A model generated the notes under the pieces. That model was not told the origin of the DNA, ran no database searches, and saw only the letters and a program-made list of their open reading frames with translations. This document shows, in pieces, positions 25,313-32,414 of a stretch of 64,000 nucleotides of DNA. Within the stretch, counting starts at the first letter, position 1. The number at the start of each line of letters is the position of its first letter. Origin of the DNA: Streptomyces sp. NBC_01478 (GTDB taxonomy: Bacteria > Actinomycetota > Actinomycetes > Streptomycetales > Streptomycetaceae); NCBI RefSeq assembly GCF_036227225.1, contig NZ_CP109444.1, forward strand, positions 1,922,001 through 1,986,000. The letters are read 5' to 3'. Both the position numbers and the translations under genes were made by a program.

Positions 25313-27826
25313 GTGACCCTCATCGACCAGTTGCCGCCGACCGCAGATCCCGACGCCCTCTACGAAGCCTTCGAGTCGTGGGTCAAGGAGCGCGGTCTCA
25401 CGCTCTACCCCCATCAGGAGGAGGCGCTGATCGAGGTGGTCTCCGGTGCGAACGTGATCGTGTCGACGCCCACCGGCTCCGGCAAGAGCATGATCGCCGC
25501 CGGTGCGCACTTCGCCGCGCTGGCCCGGGACGAGGTCACCTTCTACACCGCCCCGATCAAGGCACTGGTCTCGGAGAAGTTCTTCGAGCTGTGCAAGATG
25601 TTCGGCACCGAGAACGTCGGCATGCTGACCGGCGACGCGTCCGTCAACTCGGACGCGCCCATCATCTGCTGCACCGCGGAGGTCCTCGCGTCGATCGCGC
25701 TGCGCGACGGCAAGCACGCGGACGTCGGCCAGGTCGTCATGGACGAGTTCCACTTCTACGCGGAGGCGGACCGCGGCTGGGCCTGGCAGATCCCGATCCT
25801 GGAGCTGCCGCAGGCGCAGTTCATCCTGATGTCGGCCACGCTCGGCGACGTCGCGATGTTCGAGAAGGACCTCACCCGCCGCACCGGGCGCCCCACGTCG
25901 GTGGTCCGCTCGGCGACCCGGCCGGTGCCGCTGTCCTACGAGTACAGGCTGACCCCGCTCACCGAGACGCTGACCGAGCTGCTGGAGACCCGGCAGGCGC
26001 CGGTCTACATCGTGCACTTCACCCAGGCGCAGGCCGTGGAGCGGGCGCAGGCGCTGATGAGCATCAACATGTGCTCGCGCGAGGAGAAGGACCAGATCGC
26101 CGAGCTGATCGGCGGCTTCCGCTTCACCACCAAGTTCGGCCGCAATCTCTCCCGTTACGTACGGCACGGCATCGGTGTGCACCACGCCGGCATGCTGCCC
26201 AAGTACCGGCGCCTGGTGGAGAAGCTCGCGCAGGCGGGCCTGTTGAAGGTCATCTGCGGTACGGACACGCTCGGTGTGGGCGTCAACGTGCCCATCCGCA
26301 CGGTGCTGTTCACTGCGTTGGCCAAGTACGACGGCATCCGGGTGCGCACGCTGCGCGCCCGTGAGTTCCACCAGATCGCGGGCCGCGCCGGACGCGCGGG
26401 GTTCGACACGGCGGGGCTCGTGGTCGCCCAGGCGCCCGAGCACGTCGTCGAGAACGAGAAGGCGCTCGCCAAGGCGGGCGACGACCCGAAGAAGCGCCGG
26501 AAGGTCGTCCGCAAGAAGGCTCCCGAAGGCTTCGTCGGGTGGACGGAGGGCACCTTCGAGAAGCTCATCACCTCCGATCCGGAGCCGCTGACCTCCCGCT
26601 TCCGGGTCACGCATACCATGCTGTTGTCGGTGATCGCCCGCCCCGGCAACGCCTTCGACGCGATGCGGCATCTCCTGGAGGACAACCACGAGCCGCGCAA
26701 GCAGCAGTTGCGGCACATCCGGCGTGCGATCGCCATCTACCGCTCGCTCCTGGACGGCGGCATCGTCGAGAAGCTGGACACACCGGACGCCGAGGGCCGC
26801 ATCGTGCGCCTCACGGTCGACCTGCAGCAGGACTTCGCCCTCAACCAGCCGCTGTCGACCTTCGCCCTCGCCGCGTTCGAGCTGCTGGACCCCGAATCGC
26901 CGTCGTACGCGCTGGACATGGTGTCCGTCGTCGAGTCCACGCTGGACGACCCGCGGCAGATCCTGGCGGCCCAGCAGAACAAGGCGCGCGGCGAGGCCGT
27001 GGCCGCGATGAAGGCGGACGGCGTCGAGTACGAGGACCGCATGGAGCGCCTCCAGGACGTCAGCTACCCCAAGCCGCTGGAGGAGTTGCTCTTCCACGCG
27101 TACAACACGTACCGCAAGAGCCACCCGTGGGTCGGCGACCACCCGCTGTCCCCGAAGTCCGTGATCCGGGACATGTACGAACGGGCCATGTCCTTCACGG
27201 AGTTGACCTCGTACTACGAGCTGGCCCGCACCGAGGGCATCGTGCTGCGCTACCTCGCCGGTGCCTTCAAGGCCCTCGACCACACCGTCCCGGACGACCT
27301 CAAGTCCGAGGACCTGCAGGATCTGATCGCCTGGCTCGGCGAGATGGTGCGCCAGGTCGACTCCAGCCTGCTGGACGAGTGGGAGCAACTGGCCAACCCG
27401 GCGGAGATGACCGCCGAGGAGGCCCAGGAGAAGGCCGACCAGGTCAAGCCGGTCACCGCGAACGCGCGCGCCTTCCGGGTCCTGGTGCGCAACGCGATGT
27501 TCCGTCGCGTGGAGCTCGCCGCCCTCGACCATGTCGGGGAGCTGGGCGAGTTGGACGCCGAGGCGGGCTGGGACGCGGACGCCTGGGGCGAGGCGATGGA
27601 CAAGTACTGGGACGAGTACGAGGACCTCGGCACCGGACCCGACGCCCGCGGGCCCAAGCTCCTGCTCATCGAGGAGGAGCCGCAGCACGGCCTGTGGCGC
27701 GTTCGGCAGATTTTCGCCGACCCGAACGGCGATCATGACTGGGGCATCAGCGCGGAGATCGATCTCGCTGCCTCCGACGAGGAGGGCCGTGCGGTCGTCC
27801 GCGTCACCGACGTCGGCCAGCTCTGA
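25313..27826 (+). CDS. DEAD/DEAH-box helicase with C-terminal DUF3516 (Mtr4/Ski2-like)
   Basis: An 837-aa superfamily 2 helicase. Motifs in order: Walker A STPTGSGKS (about residue 50), Ia TAPIKALVSEKF, motif II VVMDEFHFY (a DEVH-like box), III MSATLGD, then HHAGMLPKYRR, CGTDTLGVGVNVP and motif VI HQIAGRAGRAGFD. The C-terminal ~330 residues are the DUF3516 helical domain found in actinobacterial homologues. The layout resembles the RNA-exosome helicases Mtr4/Ski2, so a role in RNA unwinding or decay is plausible but unproven. GTG start at 25313 gives VTLIDQLPP, the usual N-terminus. tesB follows 19 nt later. Confidence 0.9.
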   Translation: MTLIDQLPPTADPDALYEAFESWVKERGLTLYPHQEEALIEVVSGANVIVSTPTGSGKSMIAAGAHFAALARDEVTFYTAPIKALVSEKFFELCKMFGTENVGMLTGDASVNSDAPIICCTAEVLASIALRDGKHADVGQVVMDEFHFYAEADRGWAWQIPILELPQAQFILMSATLGDVAMFEKDLTRRTGRPTSVVRSATRPVPLSYEYRLTPLTETLTELLETRQAPVYIVHFTQAQAVERAQALMSINMCSREEKDQIAELIGGFRFTTKFGRNLSRYVRHGIGVHHAGMLPKYRRLVEKLAQAGLLKVICGTDTLGVGVNVPIRTVLFTALAKYDGIRVRTLRAREFHQIAGRAGRAGFDTAGLVVAQAPEHVVENEKALAKAGDDPKKRRKVVRKKAPEGFVGWTEGTFEKLITSDPEPLTSRFRVTHTMLLSVIARPGNAFDAMRHLLEDNHEPRKQQLRHIRRAIAIYRSLLDGGIVEKLDTPDAEGRIVRLTVDLQQDFALNQPLSTFALAAFELLDPESPSYALDMVSVVESTLDDPRQILAAQQNKARGEAVAAMKADGVEYEDRMERLQDVSYPKPLEELLFHAYNTYRKSHPWVGDHPLSPKSVIRDMYERAMSFTELTSYYELARTEGIVLRYLAGAFKALDHTVPDDLKSEDLQDLIAWLGEMVRQVDSSLLDEWEQLANPAEMTAEEAQEKADQVKPVTANARAFRVLVRNAMFRRVELAALDHVGELGELDAEAGWDADAWGEAMDKYWDEYEDLGTGPDARGPKLLLIEEEPQHGLWRVRQIFADPNGDHDWGISAEIDLAASDEEGRAVVRVTDVGQL

Positions 27827-27845
27827 GCACAGGAGAAACCCACCC

Positions 27846-28709
27846 ATGACGAACCCGGCAGAGCGGCTCGTCGACCTGCTCGACCTGGAGCAGATCGAGG
27901 TCAACATCTTCCGTGGCCGCAGCCCGCACGAGTCCCTGCAGCGGGTCTTCGGCGGCCAGGTCGCGGGCCAGGCGCTGGTCGCCGCGGGGCGCACCACGGA
28001 GGGCGACCGGCCCGTGCACTCGTTGCACGCGTACTTCCTGCGCCCGGGCCGGCCGGGCGTTCCGATCGTGTACCAGGTCGAGCGGGTTCGGGACGGGCGG
28101 TCGTTCACCACCCGTCGGGTCACCGCCGTGCAGCAGGGCCGCACGATCTTCAATCTCACCGCCTCCTTTCACAAGCCTGAGCAAGGTCCCTTCGAGCACC
28201 AACTGCCGGCCCGCGAGGTCCTGGATCCGGAGTCCCTGCCGACGGTGTCGGAGGAGGTCCGGGCCCATCTGGGCGTGCTGCCCGAGCAGTTGGAGCGGAT
28301 GGCACGCCGTCAGCCCTTCGACATCCGGTACGCGGACGGGCTGCGCTGGAGCGCCGAGGAGATCAAGGAGGCCGAGCCGCGAAGCGCCGTGTGGATGCGC
28401 GCGGTGGGGCCACTCGGTGACGATCCGCTGGTGCACACCTGCGCGTTGACGTACGCCAGCGACATGACCCTCCTGGATGCCGTCCGCATCCCCGTCGAAC
28501 CGCTGTGGGGGCCGCGGAACTTCGACATGGCGTCGCTGGACCACGCCATGTGGTTCCACCGGCCGTTCCGCGCGGACGAGTGGTTCCTGTACGACCAGGA
28601 GTCCCCGATCGCGACGGGCGGCCGCGGTCTGGCCCGCGGGCGGATCTACGACCTGGAGGGACGCCTGCTCGTCTCGGTCGTCCAGGAAGGGCTGTTCAGA
28701 GCCCTGTAG
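27846..28709 (+). CDS. tesB: Acyl-CoA thioesterase II, TesB family
   Basis: A 287-aa double-hotdog thioesterase. N-terminal half: FRGRSPHESLQRVFGGQVAGQAL and HSLHAYFLRPGRPGVPI; C-terminal half: VHTCALTYASDMTLLDAVRIP, MASLDHAMWFHRPFRADEWFLYDQESP and GRGLARGRIYD. The Asp-Ser/Thr-Gln catalytic set is expected in these segments. It hydrolyses acyl-CoA to free fatty acid and CoA. AGGAGA precedes the ATG. It lies close behind the helicase gene and is probably co-transcribed. Confidence 0.92.
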   Translation: MTNPAERLVDLLDLEQIEVNIFRGRSPHESLQRVFGGQVAGQALVAAGRTTEGDRPVHSLHAYFLRPGRPGVPIVYQVERVRDGRSFTTRRVTAVQQGRTIFNLTASFHKPEQGPFEHQLPAREVLDPESLPTVSEEVRAHLGVLPEQLERMARRQPFDIRYADGLRWSAEEIKEAEPRSAVWMRAVGPLGDDPLVHTCALTYASDMTLLDAVRIPVEPLWGPRNFDMASLDHAMWFHRPFRADEWFLYDQESPIATGGRGLARGRIYDLEGRLLVSVVQEGLFRAL

Positions 28710-29682
28710 CTGGTGGATGCGCGCTGCGCCTCACGCCTTTGCCGCGGAGCAGCCGGCTCAAGATGCCGCGCGATCGCTCGGGTTCCGGTGCCGGCTCGGG
28801 CGGGTGCCCGCTCGGGGACGGCGCTGGTGCGGCCGATTCGGCGGATGAAGAAGGTGGTTCGGCCGATTCGATGATCAGCCATGGTGCGGTTGTTTCGATG
28901 GTCGGCCGTGGTGCGGGGCAGTGGCTGCGCGCCTCGTTCAGCACCTGGGTCAGATCCGCCCGCAGCCAACTGATCTCGTCCGGGTCCTCCGCCGTCATGA
29001 TCCGCTCGGCGAGGTGGGCGGCGGCCGAACCGGGAGCCCCGTGGGCGGGCGGGTCGGGCCGGAACCGGTTCAAGTGGGCGCGCTCGTACGGGTCCTGGAC
29101 GATTTCCGCGACCTGGACGGGATCGAGCAGCGCGGCCAGTGCGCCGGCACGCTCCCAGAGATCGTCGGCCTGGCGGAGCAGGAATCCCAGATGCCGTCCG
29201 CGCCAGTTGCGGGGCCGTAGATCCAGGCCGCCTTGCAGTTGGCCCCTCAGTCCCTCGGGCGTACGGCCGTTGAGCAGCGCGACGTGGTTCTTGTCGGCCG
29301 CGAACTGCCGTAGTTCTTCGGCCAGATAGAGCCAGACCACAGCCCGATAGCGGTTGAGGTAGAACTTCACCGGCACCACCAGTCCCAGCCGGGCGAGGCG
29401 GGTGAACCTGGCGGCGGTGACCTTCATGAGGGCAGCGCCGTCCGTGGTACCCACGGTCCTGACGCTTTCCAGGAGCGTTTCGGGGAACCCGTCCACCGCG
29501 CGCAGCCGGTCGATCTCGGCGTGGGCGACACGGCGGCCGCCGCCTCCTTCGTCAGGCACGGTGCGGATGCGTCCGAGATGGACGGCGAGGTCGAACTCGC
29601 CTCGTTTGAGCCCCAGTTCCCGTGCCGCGCGGCTGGGCGCGTACGAGAGGTCCGACGGTGTGGTGATGGTGTTTCCTGCCAT
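28696..29682 (-). CDS. DUF6397 family protein
   Basis: About 328 aa. The N-terminal ~90 residues look like a helix-turn-helix/Excisionase-like fold (SYAPSRAARELGLKRGEFDLAVHLGRIRTVPDEGGGGRRV), followed by a helical body (VPVKFYLNRYRAVVWLYLAEELRQFAA) and a Pro/Ser-rich disordered tail from about residue 255. This matches a Streptomyces family I remember as DUF6397; its function is not known. The ATG at 29682 has GGGGAG 7 nt upstream. Its 3' end overlaps that of tesB by 14 nt, tail to tail. Confidence 0.75.
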   Translation of the reverse strand: MAGNTITTPSDLSYAPSRAARELGLKRGEFDLAVHLGRIRTVPDEGGGGRRVAHAEIDRLRAVDGFPETLLESVRTVGTTDGAALMKVTAARFTRLARLGLVVPVKFYLNRYRAVVWLYLAEELRQFAADKNHVALLNGRTPEGLRGQLQGGLDLRPRNWRGRHLGFLLRQADDLWERAGALAALLDPVQVAEIVQDPYERAHLNRFRPDPPAHGAPGSAAAHLAERIMTAEDPDEISWLRADLTQVLNEARSHCPAPRPTIETTAPWLIIESAEPPSSSAESAAPAPSPSGHPPEPAPEPERSRGILSRLLRGKGVRRSAHPPATGL

Positions 29683-29807
29683 GGTCGATCTCCCCGCGGA
29701 GTCCATTGCTCACGCTGTGTGCGCTCGCGATGAACAAAACGTAACCGGTCCGGCGGATCTCGTGGCGGGCCTGTGGACAACTCCGCAGAGGTCGACGAAC
29801 TCGCAGG

Positions 29808-30221
29808 TCAGAGGTCTATGACGGGGGTTCGCTCGGGCTGTCGGGCATCCACGCCGAGATGCTCGCCGACGCGGTTGACGAGGAGTGTCATCTCGTAGGC
29901 GATCTGGCCGATGTCCGCGTCCGCGCCGCTGAGGACGCACAGACAACTGCCGCTGCCCGCGGCGGTGACGAACAGGACGGCGTCGTCGAACTCGATCATC
30001 GTCTGCCGCACCCCGCCCGCGCCGAAGTGGCGTCCCGAGCCCTTGGCCAGGCTGTGCAGTCCGGACGACACGGCGGCGAGGTGTTCGGCGTCCTCGCGGC
30101 GCAGTCCCGTGCTCGCGCCCGTCACCAGTCCGTCGTTGGACAGGACCAGGGCGTGGCGTACGTGCTCGACACGCTCGGTCAGATCGTCCAGCAGCCAGCT
30201 CAGTCCCTGGTTCTGCGCCAT
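29808..30221 (-). CDS. Roadblock/LC7 domain protein, CvnB-like
   Basis: A 137-aa Roadblock/LC7 protein: LDDLTERVEHVRHALVLSNDGLVTGAS, REDAEHLAAVSSGLHSLAKGSGRHFGAGGVRQTMIEFDD and IGQIAYEMTLLVNRVGEHL. It is clearly paralogous to CvnB of the conservon 2 kb away (same length and motifs). Roadblock proteins regulate small GTPases, so this copy may compete with CvnB or act on CvnD. It has its own GGGGAGG ribosome site and is divergent from the flavin/deazaflavin gene, so it is not in the cvn operon. Confidence 0.85.
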   Translation of the reverse strand: MAQNQGLSWLLDDLTERVEHVRHALVLSNDGLVTGASTGLRREDAEHLAAVSSGLHSLAKGSGRHFGAGGVRQTMIEFDDAVLFVTAAGSGSCLCVLSGADADIGQIAYEMTLLVNRVGEHLGVDARQPERTPVIDL

Positions 30222-30313
30222 GTTCCGGCCTCCCCGTGTCGCCTCTCCCCCTGGCCGGAGGATCTCCCGTCAGCCTTCCCCACCACCGTCGCCCGAGCAA
30301 GGAGGATGGGGGC

Positions 30314-30742
30314 ATGGCACAGAAGATGACCGACGAGGAATGGCGCGCGTTCGTCTCGCACGGCACGCGCACCGGCAAGCTGTCGACCGTCCGCGCCGAT
30401 GGGAGCCCACATGTCGCACCGATCTGGTTCCTGCTGGACGGAGACGATGTGGTGTTCAACACCGCGAAGGAAACGGTAAAAGGGCGCAATCTGGCCCGTG
30501 ATGGGAGAGTCGCCCTCTGCGTGGACGACGATCGACCGCCGTTCGACTTCGTGGTGCTGCAAGGGCGCGCCGAGTTGTCGGAGGAACCGGGCGAACTCCG
30601 GTACTGGGCCGCCCGGATCGCGGCCCGGTACATGGGCGAGGAGCGCGCCGAGGAGTTCGGCGCCCGCAACGGGGTGCCGGGTGAACTCCTCGTCCGCGTC
30701 ACGATCGGGAAGGTCCTGGCCCAGAAGGGCGTTTCGGAGTGA
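30314..30742 (+). CDS. PPOX-class F420-dependent oxidoreductase
   Basis: A 142-aa split-barrel flavin/F420-binding protein: GTRTGKLSTVRADGSPHVAPIWFLLDGDDVVFNT, then KGRNLARDGRVALCVDDDRPPFDFVVLQGRAE and the C-terminal RVTIGKVLAQKG. This is the TIGR03618-like family common in actinobacteria, which uses reduced F420 for reductions; substrate unknown. Ribosome site AGGAGG precedes the ATG at 30314. It converges on cvnD. Confidence 0.85.
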   Translation: MAQKMTDEEWRAFVSHGTRTGKLSTVRADGSPHVAPIWFLLDGDDVVFNTAKETVKGRNLARDGRVALCVDDDRPPFDFVVLQGRAELSEEPGELRYWAARIAARYMGEERAEEFGARNGVPGELLVRVTIGKVLAQKGVSE

Positions 30743-30752
30743 GAGCTCCGGC

Positions 30753-31358
30753 TCAGCCCACCGAGTCGAGCATCCGGGCGGTGTGCATCCGCCCGGCGTA
30801 CTCGACGAGCCGGATCAGCACCTCTTTCCCCGAGTCGCGGTCACGGGCGTCGCAGAGGACCACGGGTGTTCCCTGGTCGAGGTCCAGCGCTCGGGAGACG
30901 TCATGGGCGCCGTAACTGCGCGCGCCCGTGAAGCAGTTGACGGCCACCACGAACGGGATGTGCCGGTGCTCGAAGTAGTCGACCGCGGGGAAGCAGTCCT
31001 CGAGTCGCCGGGTGTCCGCGAGGACCACGGCCCCCAGGGCCCCCTGCGACAGTTCGTCCCACAGGAACCAGAAGCGGTCCTGGCCCGGTGTGCCGAACAG
31101 GTAGAGGGAGAGGCCGGACCTGATGGTGATACGGCCGAAGTCCATGGCCACGGTCGTCGTGACCTTCTGATCCACGCCGCCGGTGTCGTCCACCGACTGG
31201 CCGGCCTCGCTGAGCAGTTCCTCGGTGCGCAGCGGCCTGATCTCGCTGACCGCGCCCACCATGGTGGTTTTGCCCACGCCGAATCCGCCGGCGACCAGGA
31301 TCTTCAACGCCAGGGCGGTCGTCTCGCCGTCCTCGGCGTCGGAGTGCTCGGAGACCAT
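30753..31358 (-). CDS. cvnD: Conservon GTPase CvnD
   Basis: A 201-aa Ras-like GTP-binding protein: P-loop AGGFGVGKTT, switch II region LFGTPGQDRFWFLWDEL, and VAVNCFTGA where NKxD is normally found in other GTPases, the usual conservon variant. CvnD is the output GTPase of the four-component conservon module, whose members associate at the membrane and affect development and antibiotic production in Streptomyces. It is separated from cvnC by 182 nt, more than in most conservons; the gap holds a weak inverted repeat at 31425-31439 and no ORF. Confidence 0.92.
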   Translation of the reverse strand: MVSEHSDAEDGETTALALKILVAGGFGVGKTTMVGAVSEIRPLRTEELLSEAGQSVDDTGGVDQKVTTTVAMDFGRITIRSGLSLYLFGTPGQDRFWFLWDELSQGALGAVVLADTRRLEDCFPAVDYFEHRHIPFVVAVNCFTGARSYGAHDVSRALDLDQGTPVVLCDARDRDSGKEVLIRLVEYAGRMHTARMLDSVG

Positions 31359-31540
31359 CGATCACTTCTCTCGGGAGTGCCGGTAACGCTCGACGTCCGT
31401 AGGCGTGCATCGTGGCAAGTGCGGCCTCCTCCTGGGAGGTTGGACCGCTATGTGCCCGATGTGACCGCCTTGTGTCCGTTCGGCGAGCGAAAGGGTGCGC
31501 AAGTCGGCGTCGTACGCGTTCGAGTGGTTCTGAAGTTTCG

Positions 31541-31954
31541 TCACAGTGCCCGTAGCCCCTCGATCACCTCGCGCAGAATCCGTTCGTCGGGCAACTGCGC
31601 GGGCGGCACGGGACGGCTGACAGTGACGCAGCCGAGCTCCAACAGGTCGCCCAGGAGCACCCGGACCACTCCCAGAGGGAGGTCCGCTCCGGCGGCGAGT
31701 TCGGCGACGGACTGCGTTTCCGTACGGCACAGGTCGATGAGTGACCGGTGTTCCGGCCCGAGTCCGGTGTCGTCGTCGAAGTCGGGGGCGCCCACATCCA
31801 GTGTGACGAGCGCGATCAGGTCGAAACGCACGCCCGTAGGGCCTGGTTTGGTACGTCCGCCCGTCATCGCGTAGGGGCGGACCAGAGGCCCGGCTTCCTG
31901 GTCGTACCACTGGCTGCCCGGTTCGTGCTGGGCGCCGATCATGTCCTCGGTCAT
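31541..31954 (-). CDS. cvnC: Conservon protein CvnC (DUF742)
   Basis: A 137-aa DUF742 protein with an N-terminal acidic/Trp segment (SQWYDQEAGPLVRPYAMTGGRT) and a winged-helix-like core (HRSLIDLCRTETQSVAELAAGADLPLGVVRVLLGDLLELGCVTV) ending in ILREVIEGLRAL. All DUF742 proteins share this arrangement. The start at 31954 is 22 nt after cvnB; a longer form from 32002 would overlap cvnB. Confidence 0.92.
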   Translation of the reverse strand: MTEDMIGAQHEPGSQWYDQEAGPLVRPYAMTGGRTKPGPTGVRFDLIALVTLDVGAPDFDDDTGLGPEHRSLIDLCRTETQSVAELAAGADLPLGVVRVLLGDLLELGCVTVSRPVPPAQLPDERILREVIEGLRAL

Positions 31955-31976
31955 CGTGGCGGACCGCCCTCTCGCC

Positions 31977-32414
31977 TCATCCGGCTGCGGGCGGCCGCGC
32001 ACCGACGCGCGGCGGCGTGTAGAGGTGCTCGCCGACGCGCTTGACCAGTCGTGCCATCTCGTACGCCACCAGGCCTATGTCGGCGGTGACAGCGGTGAGG
32101 ACCGCGAGGCAGGAGCCGTCTCCGGCGGCGGCCACGAACAGGAAGCCGTCGTCCATCTCCACCATGGTCTGCCGCACTCCGCCGGCCCCGAAGTGCCGTC
32201 CCGCGCCCTTGGCCAGGCTGTGGAATCCGGAGGCGACGGCGGCGAGGTGTTCCGCGTCCTCGCGCTTGAGGTCGGTCGACGCGCCGACGGCGAGGCCGTC
32301 GTTGGACAGCACCACGGCATGGCGTACTTCGCTCACGCGCAGCACCAAGTCGTCCAGCAGCCAGTCGAGTTCACCGGATCGCCCGGCGGCCCTCATGCTC
32401 GGGTCCTGGATCAC
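31977..32414 (-). CDS. cvnB: Conservon Roadblock/LC7 protein CvnB
   Basis: A 145-aa Roadblock/LC7 protein with the same landmarks as the paralogue at 29808: LDWLLDDLVLRVSEVRHAVVLSNDGLAVGAS, KREDAEHLAAVASGFHSLAKGAGRHFGAGG and EMARLVKRVGEHL. The GTG start overlaps the cvnA stop as GTGA, indicating translational coupling. CvnB is thought to act as regulator of the CvnD GTPase within the membrane-associated complex. Confidence 0.92.
   Translation of the reverse strand: MIQDPSMRAAGRSGELDWLLDDLVLRVSEVRHAVVLSNDGLAVGASTDLKREDAEHLAAVASGFHSLAKGAGRHFGAGGVRQTMVEMDDGFLFVAAAGDGSCLAVLTAVTADIGLVAYEMARLVKRVGEHLYTPPRVGARPPAAG

Noticed and set aside
20342..28159. A very long open frame (about 2600 codons) on the minus strand across several genes
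   Set aside because: It runs antisense to well-supported genes, has low-complexity Arg/Gly/Pro composition and no family motif; long antisense frames are normal in DNA of this GC content.
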